Assembly (NCBI GenBank): GCA_014896535.1
Contig: JADBKE010000014.1
Coordinates: 1-45,702, forward strand
DNA length: 45,702 nucleotides
Source: Candidatus Fermentithermobacillaceae bacterium
GTDB lineage: Bacteria; Bacillota; Sulfobacillia; Fermentithermobacillales; DUSS01
Direction: 5' to 3'
Shown: piece after piece, positions 31,961-40,525 of the stretch
Layout: the number at the start of each line of letters is the position of its first letter
Numbering within the stretch: the stretch's first letter is position 1
The notes under the pieces: model-generated
What the model was told of the DNA's origin: nothing
The model's input: only the letters and a program-made list of their open reading frames with translations
Database searches by the model: none
Program-made: the position numbers and the translations under genes

Positions 31961-32160
31961 TCCAAAGTCACCTGCGATTCACTGTCGCTTGAGTCTTTGG
32001 TCACATAGTCCTCCGGCGATGTGCACTTTCAAACTCACCTGCGATTCACCGCGACCGCCCTTGCTGCTCTGCCGAGGGCTGTGGCTGCCAGAATTTTCTT
32101 TCAGAGTCGCTCAGTCTCATTCTCTTGCAGGTGCAGACCGAGACAAGGGCTATAACGACG

Positions 32161-33153
32161 TCAACCCATTACGGCCCTGAAGACTCTCAGGTAGTTGAGC
32201 CCGAGCACTTTCTTGATTACCTCATCCTTGATACCCCTGTTGAGGAGCTCTTCAACCAAGACCGGAAGATGTGCCACCGAAGGGATGGGTCCCGGACCGC
32301 TGAAGCTGTCGAAGTCGGAACCAAGTCCCACACCGTCTTCTCCCATGACTTCCAGGGCGTGCTCTATATGATCCGCCACCGTTGAAACGGTTATCTCGCC
32401 GCTTCCAGCAAGATAAGAAGGATTGAAAGAGATCCCTATCAGGCCGCCGATATCCCTCAAAGCTTCCATCTCTTCGTCTTTGAGGTTTCGCGGATGGGCG
32501 TAAATCTTATGACAGTTGGAGTGACTAGCGACGACCGGGAGCGACGCGTTTTCTACCACGTCCCAGAAGCCAGCTTCCGAAAGGTGGGATACGTCCACCA
32601 GCATCCCCATGGACTGTGCCTCTTTGAGCACCTGAAATCCGAAGCGGGTGAGCCCTCCCCTGGTCATCGCTTCCGCCACCCCGTCCGCGAGCTCGTTCCG
32701 TTCGTCCCATGTGAGCCCGATCACCCTGGCGCCGAGCTTGTAGAACATGTGAAGAACCGCGATTTCGCCTTCGAGGAACTCTCCGCCCTCCAGAGCGAAC
32801 ATAATCCCCAGTTCTTTCGTCTCTTTGATGGCTTCCAGGTCTGCGTAGGACAAGACCATTCGAACTCCCGGCTCTTCTGCCAGGGAATGGAAGGCATCGG
32901 AGTAGATGAGCCCCCTCCGGCAAGCTCGTATCGGCCTTATCCTCTGGTCGGGGAAGGCCGCGAGCACCTGACACGATATCCCTGCTTCTTTCAGCCGGGG
33001 AATATCGAGGTGCCCGGTTTCTTCTTTCTTCCTGAGATCTCTCAAGCCATTCACGGCGTCAAACAAGCTCGATGCATGGCCGTCGACGATGAACGCTTCT
33101 TTCAAAAGCTCTGCGGCCTTTGATTTGAGTTCTTCCCGGTCGGTCTTTTTCAC
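32161..33153 (-). CDS. Membrane dipeptidase-like protein (peptidase M19) with an altered metal site
   Basis: A 330-residue TIM-barrel M19 protein. Retained hallmarks are the Glu of FALEGGEFLEG, DVSHLSEAGFWDV, VVASHSNCHKIYAHPRNL (metal and substrate His residues), GGLIGISFNPSYL and GLGSDFDSF. At the N-terminus the family's HxD metal pair (DGHxD) reads D24-G-H26-A-S28, so the Asp is Ser and one of the two zinc ions may be bound poorly. Members cleave dipeptides, often with D-residues, or act on other amides. GTG at 33153 is the likely start. The frame is open to 33486, but that part has no homology and overlaps the neighbouring divergent gene. The ribosome site is weak. Confidence 0.85.
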   Translation of the reverse strand: MKKTDREELKSKAAELLKEAFIVDGHASSLFDAVNGLRDLRKKEETGHLDIPRLKEAGISCQVLAAFPDQRIRPIRACRRGLIYSDAFHSLAEEPGVRMVLSYADLEAIKETKELGIMFALEGGEFLEGEIAVLHMFYKLGARVIGLTWDERNELADGVAEAMTRGGLTRFGFQVLKEAQSMGMLVDVSHLSEAGFWDVVENASLPVVASHSNCHKIYAHPRNLKDEEMEALRDIGGLIGISFNPSYLAGSGEITVSTVADHIEHALEVMGEDGVGLGSDFDSFSGPGPIPSVAHLPVLVEELLNRGIKDEVIKKVLGLNYLRVFRAVMG

Positions 33154-33403
33154 GTGTGGTTCCCGGCGCCGCTGGGAGCGATGAGGCGACCTGAAAACCG
33201 GCCTGCCCCAGGATGAAGGTCCTCTTCGGACCGGCGCCGGCGGCCCTCCTTTCTCTTGGTGTAGTTTTCTTCTCGAAAACCCCAATCCCTGCGAAACTGC
33301 GGTAAATTGCCGGTCTGGTCGCAAAAAGCCGTCCCGGAAAGGATGGCAGTTTCCAAATGTCATCATATTATGTCGTGAGCTCTCAGCGTTCGGGGGGATG
33401 ACC

Positions 33404-33751
33404 ATGGCTGAGACCATCAGCAAAGAAGCGCTGGACTTAGTTTCAGCTCTGAGGCCGTTCGCGAGCCGCATGGGCCAGAGGGTCATAGATACTGTGATGG
33501 GGATAGCGGAGGAGGTTGCGGGGCCCGAGATCGGCGATCTCGAACTCGAATCTCTCGGTGAGAAAGCACAGGGTCTGTTTCAAGACACGATCGAAACCGC
33601 GATAGCGCTTTTCTTAATCATCGTGGCGCTTTGGTTTTCCAAAATGGTTCAGGCGGGGGAACAACAGCCAGGTGGGGGTGGGAGGACCGGACAGCGCCCG
33701 GGCCCGGGTGGTCCCGCTGGGTCCGGCGGGGCTTCCCCCACGGGAAGCTGA
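33404..33751 (+). CDS. Small single-helix membrane protein, unknown function
   Basis: A 115-residue protein that I do not recognise. An amphipathic N-terminal half (SKEALDLVSALRPFASRMGQ) is followed by one membrane helix, TAIALFLIIVALWFSKMVQ, at about residues 62-82. A Gly/Pro-rich, probably disordered cytoplasmic tail ends it. ATG at 33404 is chosen because GGGGGG precedes it by 6 nt; ATG at 33398 abuts that site. It is the first of a series of same-strand genes leading to pdaB, so a sporulation or envelope role is possible by context only. Confidence 0.65.
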   Translation: MAETISKEALDLVSALRPFASRMGQRVIDTVMGIAEEVAGPEIGDLELESLGEKAQGLFQDTIETAIALFLIIVALWFSKMVQAGEQQPGGGGRTGQRPGPGGPAGSGGASPTGS

Positions 33752-33806
33752 CTTCGCGAGAGTCACCTGTGAACACGCGTCCAGTTGATGGAGGGGGTCG
33801 GTTGAC

Positions 33807-34016
33807 GTGAAGTTCTTCGGTCAAGAAGTCGACCCGTGGGATCTCTTTCTCGTTTTCATCCTACTCCTTGGAGCTGCTGGCTTTTTCACGCCGCCTGACT
33901 CCGATGAAAATCGGGGAAAACAAACTCGAAGTGGGTCGGGCTGGCGCCAAACTCGCACGAAGCCGCTCTTTGGCCGAACCCGATTGGGTCGGATTGGCAC
34001 GCTGCCGGCAGGTTAA
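33807..34016 (+). CDS. Very small membrane protein, doubtful C-terminus
   Basis: A GTG at 33807, 9 nt after GGAGGGGG, opens 69 codons. The first 30 encode a plausible membrane helix (DPWDLFLVFILLLGAAGFF). The rest is basic and not protein-like, so the true gene may be shorter and carry a frameshift, or the product may be only the helix with a random tail. It lies between two same-strand genes of the pdaB cluster. Confidence 0.45.
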   Translation: MKFFGQEVDPWDLFLVFILLLGAAGFFTPPDSDENRGKQTRSGSGWRQTRTKPLFGRTRLGRIGTLPAG

Positions 34017-34114
34017 TCTCTTCAGGCCAATGATGACCGGGTTGAAAGAGCGTTCGCACTGGCCATGCTGCGGCGCATATGATGTCTGAGTAAAGACCGA
34101 TCGGGGGGAGTTTC

Positions 34115-34468
34115 GTGAACAATCTCACTGGTATGCTCATGCAAATGGAGCAAATCGAAGCCGAAGTGACGTCGAAATTGGCGGGACTGAAGGATCGCAG
34201 GATTGAGGGGATGTCCGACGACGGCCTTGTTACTGCCACGGTGGACATATGGTTTAATGTTCGTTCCATTAGCATAAACCGGGAGATGGTTTCCCAGAAA
34301 ACCTACGACCTGGGGACCCTTGAATCCATGATCCGACAGGCGGTTAACAACGCGATTTCCGCGGCCAGGGGCGTCTTAAAAGAGGAGCTGGGGGCGGTGC
34401 TTGGGGGCCGGATACCCGCTCAATTTTCCGGATTCTTTGGACGGGGCGCTTTCAATGAGCAGGGCTAA
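34115..34468 (+). CDS. YbaB/EbfC-family nucleoid-associated-like protein
   Basis: A 117-residue protein with the YbaB arrangement: an N-terminal helix (LTGMLMQMEQIEAEVTSKLA), a three-stranded sheet (RRIEGMSDDGLVTATVDIWF then VRSISINREM), and a C-terminal helix (LESMIRQAVNNAISAARGVLKEEL). YbaB dimers bind DNA and are normally encoded between dnaX and recR. This one is not, so it is probably a divergent paralogue with a specialised role. GTG at 34115 follows GGGGGGAG by about 6 nt. Its end overlaps the next gene by 14 nt. Confidence 0.75.
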   Translation: MNNLTGMLMQMEQIEAEVTSKLAGLKDRRIEGMSDDGLVTATVDIWFNVRSISINREMVSQKTYDLGTLESMIRQAVNNAISAARGVLKEELGAVLGGRIPAQFSGFFGRGAFNEQG

Positions 34469-35546
34469 TCCTCTTGACGTGGCGTGCCAACTGGTGAGGA
34501 CTGCTCGGGAGGAAAAGCCCCAGGATCTGAGAGAAGTTGCGGGCGTCCTCGCTCTGCTGAACCTCCTCGGCATCGTCGACGCCTTTTACGGCGAGACGGC
34601 GGAATCGGCCGCGGGCAAACCTCAAAGAGGAGCGGGTGCCGCGGACGAGACCAGTCCCACCGGTACGCTGGCTTCCGCCACCGGTTCTCTTCCGCGTGTG
34701 GTGACAGGTGAACTTCCGGCCTTGGAAGTCCGACGGGACCAAGAAGTGAGCGAGCCCGTGTCCGGAGAGGTTACCGGAACGCCTGCCGGAGCTGCGACGG
34801 CGTCCCCCGGCACGGTCTTCCGAGCGACTGCGCCTTCCTCGCCGGGGGGCGCAGGAGAGACCGGGCCAGTTGCCGCCAGGTTAGTTTCCGCGGAACCTTC
34901 CGCTCAATCGGCGGCGGGTGCAGCCCGCAGCCCGGCGGACGCCGCGACAAGCCTTCTTTCCAGCCTCATCGGTCTTGCAGGCAAGGACAGAGGGCTAGAC
35001 CTCAAACTCGTAACAAGCTTGATCGGACTCCTAGCTCGGGCTTCCGGCCCGAAGGCGGCTTCCGGGGAAGAGACTTCCAAGGGTGCGGGGTCGGAACCGG
35101 ATAAGGACAAGGCTTCTTTGGCGGCGCTGTTCGACCCGAAGTTCATTACCCTGGTTCTGAACCTCCTTGCGGCGCTGAATAAGCCCGGAGGCGAGGTCGC
35201 GGGGGAGGGGCGAAGGGACGGCCAGTCCCGGTCGAGCACCCCGGCGGGCGGCGGAACTGCGGCCGGCGTGGCTCGGGGTGGCTCCCAACCTTCGGGCGAA
35301 GCGGGCGAATCGGGCTCGCATGTCGACCGGTCCTCGGGCGAGGACCTCGAGGTGAGGGTGGATTCCAACGGACTGGCCAGATTTGAAAAGCCGGCCATCT
35401 CCCGCTCGACGCCGGAAGCTCCCCGGCCCGCGTCCCGGCTTTTCCCAAGTCCTCGACAGAGCCGGGGCCACAAGCCGGGGCACGGGATTCTCAAGTCTCC
35501 ATTCATAACGCCGAGGCGTCCTTCTTATCTTGATGAAAAGGGGTAA
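34455..35546 (+). CDS. Large low-complexity protein of unknown function
   Basis: A 363-residue protein. A short helical N-terminus (NPLDVACQLVRTAREEKPQD, LREVAGVLALLNLLGIVDAF) precedes about 100 residues rich in Ala, Gly, Ser, Thr and Pro. A second helical block follows (SLLSSLIGLAGKDRGLDLKL, LFDPKFITLVLNLLAALNKP), then another disordered, basic C-terminus. No signal peptide or membrane helix is evident. The two blocks LLSSLIGLAGK and LVTSLIGLLAR look like an internal repeat. ATG at 34455 lies inside the end of the YbaB-like gene and its stop is followed closely by pdaB, so the three form one operon. I recognise no family. Confidence 0.65.
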   Translation: MSRANPLDVACQLVRTAREEKPQDLREVAGVLALLNLLGIVDAFYGETAESAAGKPQRGAGAADETSPTGTLASATGSLPRVVTGELPALEVRRDQEVSEPVSGEVTGTPAGAATASPGTVFRATAPSSPGGAGETGPVAARLVSAEPSAQSAAGAARSPADAATSLLSSLIGLAGKDRGLDLKLVTSLIGLLARASGPKAASGEETSKGAGSEPDKDKASLAALFDPKFITLVLNLLAALNKPGGEVAGEGRRDGQSRSSTPAGGGTAAGVARGGSQPSGEAGESGSHVDRSSGEDLEVRVDSNGLARFEKPAISRSTPEAPRPASRLFPSPRQSRGHKPGHGILKSPFITPRRPSYLDEKG

Positions 35547-35594
35547 GTGCGGCCGAAGCCCGGCCGGGCCCCGCGAAAAAAGGGGGCCGTCTCG

Positions 35595-36386
35595 GTGATA
35601 TTCATACCTAACCGCGCATCCCGCGTAGCCATCGCGTCTTTCCTGGTGGCCGCGGGGGTTTTCTTTGGCATCCGAACCTACCAGGCGCCCATCGTAGAGA
35701 TGTACGAGCCGGTCTACGCCAGAGGTCGCGAAATGCCCATTTTTTACGTGCGGACCGAACGCAAGGCCTGCGCGCTCACCTTCGACATATCCTGGGGCGA
35801 GAAGATGCCCGAGAAGGTCCTGGATATCCTCAAGGAACAGGGCGTCAAAGCGACCTTTTTCCTTTCAGGACCCTGGGCGAGCCGGCATCGAAACCTGGTG
35901 AAACGCATTATCAATGATGGTCACGAACTGGCCAGTCACGGCCACGACCATGTGAACCTGAGCGAGTATTCCAAAGAGGAAATCGCGGATAACATCCGGC
36001 AGGCCGGCAACATACTGACGAATTTGTCCGGAGCGACGCTCAGGTATTTCCGCCCTCCCAATGGAGACTACGATGACATCGTGGTGCTGACCGCCAGGGA
36101 ACTCGGGTACGAGACCGTGATCTGGTCTGTGGACAGCATAGACTGGAAAAACCCGGGTGTCTCTTACATCGTCCAGCGGGTATCTGGCCTGGTGTTCCCC
36201 GGCGCCATTGTTTTGTTTCACGCGTCGGATTCTGCTCCTCAGACGCCGGAGGCTCTCCCCTTGGTGATCGAGAACCTCAGATCGGCGGGATACGAGCTGG
36301 TCACCCTGGGCCAGCTCATGGAAATGGGAACGCCGGCCCGGGACGACCCCCGGGGCAGGCCCAGGTCGGAGCTCCCGGGGAGCTGA
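35595..36386 (+). CDS. pdaB: Sporulation polysaccharide deacetylase, PdaB type
   Basis: A 263-residue membrane-anchored NodB-fold deacetylase; B. subtilis PdaB is about 254 residues. The N-terminal helix is VAIASFLVAAGVFFGI. The catalytic motifs are LTFDISWGEK (motif 1, with the PdaB-type Ile-Ser in place of the usual second Asp), ELASHGHDHVNL (motif 2), LRYFRPPNGDYD (motif 3), WSVDSIDWKNPG (motif 4) and VLFHASD (motif 5). PdaB is expressed in the forespore and needed for cortex and spore stability, which implies a spore-forming host. GTG at 35595 sits 8 nt after AGGGGG; GTG 35547 abuts the upstream stop with poor spacing. A long hairpin spans the stop codon. Confidence 0.9.
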   Translation: MIFIPNRASRVAIASFLVAAGVFFGIRTYQAPIVEMYEPVYARGREMPIFYVRTERKACALTFDISWGEKMPEKVLDILKEQGVKATFFLSGPWASRHRNLVKRIINDGHELASHGHDHVNLSEYSKEEIADNIRQAGNILTNLSGATLRYFRPPNGDYDDIVVLTARELGYETVIWSVDSIDWKNPGVSYIVQRVSGLVFPGAIVLFHASDSAPQTPEALPLVIENLRSAGYELVTLGQLMEMGTPARDDPRGRPRSELPGS

Positions 36387-36392
36387 CCTGGG
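36360..36392 (+). terminator. Hairpin across the pdaB stop codon
   Basis: CCCAGGTC-gg-AGCTCCC pairs with GGGAGCT-GACCTGGG around a minimal loop, about 15 bp with a 2-nt bulge. The pdaB TGA lies in the right arm. There is no T-tract, but its stability makes it the likely end of the pdaB operon transcript. Confidence 0.45.
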
Positions 36393-36510
36393 GCTCCCAC
36401 TGCCCGTTTGCTTCGGACATTAGCGAGACACTGAGCGGGAGCTACGAGCGAGCTGGCTCTGAGGCTCCCGATGAGCCCGGGTGCCGGTTTGCCCCGTGTG
36501 CCGGTTTGCC

Positions 36511-36539
36511 TTGACAACCACTCCAGTCTACCAGATAAT
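36511..36539 (+). promoter_or_regulatory. Strong sigma-A-type promoter
   Basis: TTGACA (perfect -35), exactly 17 nt, then GATAAT (-10, one mismatch). It precedes the membrane-protein and lipase-like gene pair with a leader of about 125 nt. Two copies of GTGCCGGTTTGCC lie immediately upstream (36481-36493 and 36499-36511). Confidence 0.8.
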
Positions 36540-36671
36540 GGAATCACCCGGTGACACTGTCGGGCGGACGGGGTGTGAAAAAGGCGACCTGGTGGCGGTC
36601 GCACGGTTTGGCGCGGACGACGCGGACCGTGTGGGTGCCACCAGGCCAATTCGTTTTGGAGGTGTAAAGCG

Positions 36672-37499
36672 ATGGGAAATGGCGACGGAAACCTCCCGCT
36701 CGGGAGAATCGCCCGGGCAGACGCCGCACGGGGAGATGGGGCGAACGGTCCATGTCGGCCTCCTCGTCCGTCGGGGTGGTTTTATGCGGATGAGCCGCCG
36801 GTAATGCGGCGAGATTCCCGGAGAAAGCGGACCGTCCTCGCGGTCTTTCTCGGGGTACCATTGCTCGTCACTGCGTTGCTTGTGGGAAATCTGGCCCGGT
36901 ACAAGGGATGTTACGTAATGATACGGGTTGAAGAGTCCTCCACCCTTGCCCTCAGAGCCTGGCCCGTCTTGTCGGAAGATCCGGCGCAAGCGTGGGCTGA
37001 TCCGGAAACCAAAACCCTCGAGCTGACCCGGACCAAAATGCCCTGGACCGCCATTATGGCCGTCCATTACTCCGCGAATTCCCTGGGGGTGAGGTTTTAC
37101 GACGGCCTGTCTTTCTCCTCGACGGGCAGGATGAAGCTGCCCCTCACCCAGCCGATTTCCTGGCTCGTGCCCGGGGAAAACGGTGAGATGGTAGAGGGCG
37201 TGGACAACTCTGCCAGGGTGCTTTTGGGAGACCTGCGCTTTGAGGGATGTACGCCGCAAGGCAGGGTCGCCTTCAAATACGGGCCAGCTCGCATTGTGCT
37301 CGAACCGGGGGAGAGCTGGGGGATCCTGCTCGTATCGGACGGCAACGGGATCAGGGAAATAAGCGGCGACTCCTGGAGGCAGGAACTGGAAGAAGCGATG
37401 GTCCGGGGATATCCTGCCACAAGGCTTATGGTGACGAATCTGGGTTTGTGGCCGAAGGCCGGAGTCACCACGGTGGGGGAGGGCGGCCATGGCTGGTAA
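36672..37499 (+). CDS. Membrane-anchored protein of unknown function
   Basis: A 275-residue protein. A Gly/Arg-rich cytoplasmic N-terminus of about 50 residues precedes one membrane helix, TVLAVFLGVPLLVTALLVGN. A beta-rich extracytoplasmic domain follows (CYVMIRVEESSTLALRAWPV, NSLGVRFYDGLSFSSTGRMK, RIVLEPGESWGILLVSDGNG). No enzymatic motif or known family is recognised. ATG at 36672 is well supported by GGAGGT 8 nt upstream. The stop overlaps the start of the large lipase-fold gene by 11 nt, so the two proteins are translationally coupled and may act together outside the membrane. Confidence 0.75.
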   Translation: MGNGDGNLPLGRIARADAARGDGANGPCRPPRPSGWFYADEPPVMRRDSRRKRTVLAVFLGVPLLVTALLVGNLARYKGCYVMIRVEESSTLALRAWPVLSEDPAQAWADPETKTLELTRTKMPWTAIMAVHYSANSLGVRFYDGLSFSSTGRMKLPLTQPISWLVPGENGEMVEGVDNSARVLLGDLRFEGCTPQGRVAFKYGPARIVLEPGESWGILLVSDGNGIREISGDSWRQELEEAMVRGYPATRLMVTNLGLWPKAGVTTVGEGGHGW

Positions 37500-40398
37500 C
37501 GTTCCACTTGCTTCCTTCTCGGCCATGACAGCTCCCCGCTTTCGGGCTGCACGAACACGTGCCCGCCCGCGCGTCGGCGTGGACAGGCTTTTTACCGGCG
37601 CCGGCATGGCGGGCGCTGCACGGGCACCTGCCCGCCGCCGACCCGTCCACGTCATCGGGACTTTCGCGTTTCTGTCCATCCTGTTCGCAAGCGTCATGAC
37701 CCCGGTAGTTTGGGCGCGCGGTTCCGAAATGCCCCGAGTCGTGCCTCTCGTCCTCGCGTCGGAGGGACCGGGTGGCCGAGAGTACTGGAGGAAAACCGGC
37801 GTCCTGGACATGCTGTCGAAAAACGGCTGGTGCGAAGGGCAGGACCTGTGGATTTTTCAGCCCGGAGGAGCGTTCGGAGATCTTCCCGACGTATCGTCGG
37901 AGTTTGCCGCGTTCGTCCGGGAAACGGTCCGGGCCGAAGGAATAGGCGAGATCCAGGTGGTCGCATCGGGCGTCGCCGGCCTCTATGTAAGGTACTGCGT
38001 GGAAGAAGGGCTCCTCGACCCCGTCAGAGTAAAAACCCTGGTGACCGTAGCTTCACCGCACAGGGGCGCCTTCTTTGCCGGCGTGATCAAATCCGTCCTT
38101 GCGATGATCCGCTACGAGCAGGAAGTATCCAAAGATACGCGGCTGCTGGACGTGATCGCCGGGAAGGCGCCGCCCGTCGAGGAATTCGGCCTCGACGTGA
38201 TCCTGGCCGACACTCCGTGGGAATCGGAAAGCCAGTTTGTTCTCGAGCGGGCCCGGTACTACGAGCGTCTTTATCACGAGTACCTCATGGAGCGCCATTT
38301 TGCCGTGCCCGGTCTTCCTCTGGAGTCATCTCAGGAAACTTTTCCGGGCTGGGTGAGCCGTCGTTATCCGCAGATCTGGGAGGCGAAGATAGCGGGCGGG
38401 ACGCTTTGTGAGCGGGGAGCTCCTCGAGACCCGGCTCCTCCAACGGCACCTACCGGACTTACCCTGGCTTATTACGAACTTTTGGCCATGGAAGCGGCCA
38501 AGAACGGCTACGCGATGAAGATCGTCCCCAGAAAAAGCTTGCTCGAGAGCATTACCGGTGACTCGCATATCCCAACGTCCTGGCGGGACGCGCTCGTTCA
38601 TTACGGACTCAAGATCCTGGCTTTTGCCGCAAAGAACCTGGTCATCCTGGGAAAAGGTGCGGCGGAGGAGCGCGTGCTAGCGTGGGGTGTCCAGCGGCTC
38701 GGCTTTCTGGACGGACCGGACGATCCATTCCTGGGACGTCTCGTCACCGAAACCGTAGTGGTCAACATGGGTCGTTCGGGCCGGAACCGATTCTTCGTCC
38801 TTCCGGCCAACGCATACCTGGCGGCGTGGAACCGGTCGAGCGTTTCCTCCAGGAAGGGAACGAGGTACATCTCGATGGTTGAAAGGCGCCCGGATATCAC
38901 CCGGTTGGTATGGCCGCAGATGGGTCCCAGCGACTGGTTTGTGGAGGTCGATGCGGCGGTGGCCCCCGCGGGGCCGGACGATGTCGTGATGGTGTTCAAC
39001 ACGCTCGGTTCCCTTCCCGGCCGCGGGCTTTTAGGGAACAAACTGGCCAGGGAGGCGCTCTTGAAAACCCTGAAGGATCCTTCTTCCGTTTGTTCCCTGG
39101 TCCGCCCTCGCCTCGGAGGCACGGCCCGGGTGGAGGTGTCGTCGTGGCGTCCGTCTGTCGTCTCTATCCCCGAGGTCACCGGCGGCGGTGGGGGCGAGTA
39201 TGAGATCAGGGTTTCTTTCGGTTCCGTGCCCGCGGGCTGGCGGCTTGTCGCGGTCCCGGCTGCGAACTCGCCAGATGTACTCCTCGCGACAGACCCGGAA
39301 GATCCCGCCGAAGGCCGCATTTGGGGTGCGGTTTCGGCTCCGCGCTCCCAGACCGATGCGCGGATGGGCGGGTTGGTTTCCCCGAGTTCGGCGGTACCGG
39401 CACATGAGGGCGGGAATGGTTCGACGAGCCGGACGACACCGGGTGCGGGCGTCATCGGCTTTCGAATGCGAGCTCGGTCTGACAATTCTGAAAAGAGCCC
39501 GGTGGAGGCCGGTGTGGTCCTGAAGCTCGTTCCCGAAGACCGAAGTCTCGCCGGACCCATGTCCTTGGTGCCGGAGCGTTATACCAGGGAAGTGTCGATG
39601 AACGTTCTCGTAGAAGTGAAGCCGCAGGAGGAGCTGGCCGGGACCGAATGGCCCGAGAGCGCTGCCGGGCCGGACAGCGGTTCGATCCGGGGGGAAGGAG
39701 AACCAACGCAGGGCAAGTGGGAACCAACTCGTGGCAAGGGGGAACCGGCCGTAGTCGGTGGCTCGGAACTCCCCGACCGCACGGCGACTCATGAATCACG
39801 AACGGAGGAATCAAAGGAAAAGGCGGTGCTCCCCGGAGGGACCGGTTCCAGCGAGGGCTCGCGGGGAACTCCGCACGACGCCGTCGGGGTTGGCCTGCCG
39901 GATGACGAGTTAGCGGACAACCAGTCGCGGGGTGAGGACCGGATGGCAGGTTCCCCCGGAGAAGAAGAGGTAGAACTGCCTGCGGAATCTCGGGAGCAAG
40001 AGGTAGCTGAGGGCAACCCCGCCGAACTGGCCGGATGGGGGCCTCTCATCGTGGTTACTTACCGGTCGAAAAAGACCGCCCACTGGGCGCCCGAGGAAAA
40101 CTACCGGGTCCCCTTTTCTCTGGAGCTCCTGGGGCCGAAGAAGTGGGTCACGGGTAAACCGGCGAAATTCGAAGCGTCCTTTCGGGTTGACACCCCGCCT
40201 GGCGTGACGCTGGAGAGCGTTTCCTTCGACCCGGCGCCGAAGTTCGCCGTAATCTGGAAGAGGGCCGGGGATTTCAAGGTGGGGGTCGCCGTAAAAGCCA
40301 AGTTTCGGGTCACACTGGGGGCCGAAGAGGTCAGGGTCACCAACGTTTACTACACCGAGGTACCGGTGAGCGTTCTCACCCTCGGAATAACGGAGTAG
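37489..40398 (+). CDS. Large exported alpha/beta-hydrolase (lipase-like) protein lacking the nucleophile
   Basis: A 969-residue protein. A long basic N-terminus leads into a signal-like helix, VIGTFAFLSILFASVMTPVVW, at about residues 55-75. A lipase/PGAP1-like fold follows: VPLVLASEGPGG (oxyanion region), then IQVVASGVAGLYVRYCVEEG and VKTLVTVASPHRGAFFAG. The VASGVAGLYVRY element aligns with the usual VGHSMGGLVARY, placing Gly where the catalytic Ser should be. Residues about 430-560 are a second globular part. Residues about 640-860 are disordered and acidic (GEGEPTQGKWEPTRGKGEP). The last 100 residues are a beta-sandwich-like domain (KWVTGKPAKFEASFRVDTPP). ATG at 37489 follows GGAGGG by 5 nt. 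It is translationally coupled to the upstream membrane protein. Confidence 0.8.
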   Translation: MAGNVPLASFSAMTAPRFRAARTRARPRVGVDRLFTGAGMAGAARAPARRRPVHVIGTFAFLSILFASVMTPVVWARGSEMPRVVPLVLASEGPGGREYWRKTGVLDMLSKNGWCEGQDLWIFQPGGAFGDLPDVSSEFAAFVRETVRAEGIGEIQVVASGVAGLYVRYCVEEGLLDPVRVKTLVTVASPHRGAFFAGVIKSVLAMIRYEQEVSKDTRLLDVIAGKAPPVEEFGLDVILADTPWESESQFVLERARYYERLYHEYLMERHFAVPGLPLESSQETFPGWVSRRYPQIWEAKIAGGTLCERGAPRDPAPPTAPTGLTLAYYELLAMEAAKNGYAMKIVPRKSLLESITGDSHIPTSWRDALVHYGLKILAFAAKNLVILGKGAAEERVLAWGVQRLGFLDGPDDPFLGRLVTETVVVNMGRSGRNRFFVLPANAYLAAWNRSSVSSRKGTRYISMVERRPDITRLVWPQMGPSDWFVEVDAAVAPAGPDDVVMVFNTLGSLPGRGLLGNKLAREALLKTLKDPSSVCSLVRPRLGGTARVEVSSWRPSVVSIPEVTGGGGGEYEIRVSFGSVPAGWRLVAVPAANSPDVLLATDPEDPAEGRIWGAVSAPRSQTDARMGGLVSPSSAVPAHEGGNGSTSRTTPGAGVIGFRMRARSDNSEKSPVEAGVVLKLVPEDRSLAGPMSLVPERYTREVSMNVLVEVKPQEELAGTEWPESAAGPDSGSIRGEGEPTQGKWEPTRGKGEPAVVGGSELPDRTATHESRTEESKEKAVLPGGTGSSEGSRGTPHDAVGVGLPDDELADNQSRGEDRMAGSPGEEEVELPAESREQEVAEGNPAELAGWGPLIVVTYRSKKTAHWAPEENYRVPFSLELLGPKKWVTGKPAKFEASFRVDTPPGVTLESVSFDPAPKFAVIWKRAGDFKVGVAVKAKFRVTLGAEEVRVTNVYYTEVPVSVLTLGITE

Positions 40399-40417
40399 AA
40401 ACGGAGTAGACGTCCGG

Positions 40418-40525
40418 GATGAATATGGGCTGTGTCGTGAAGATGTGCGTTGGCTTGAAGCCTTCAAGAAGACGGTGGACTTCTGGCAGATGAATATGGG
40501 CTGTGTCGGAGAGATGTGCGTTGGC
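40418..40525. repeat. Pair of 37-bp direct repeats with a 34-bp spacer
   Basis: Copies at 40418-40454 and 40489-40525 start GATGAATATGGGCTGTGTCG and end GATGTGCGTTGGC, differing at two or three central bases. They begin 19 bp after the stop of the lipase-like gene. Confidence 0.8.

Noticed and set aside
33154-33486. N-terminal extension of the M19 dipeptidase gene
   Set aside because: The frame is open but the sequence is basic and unstructured, has no ribosome site, and overlaps the divergent 33404 gene.
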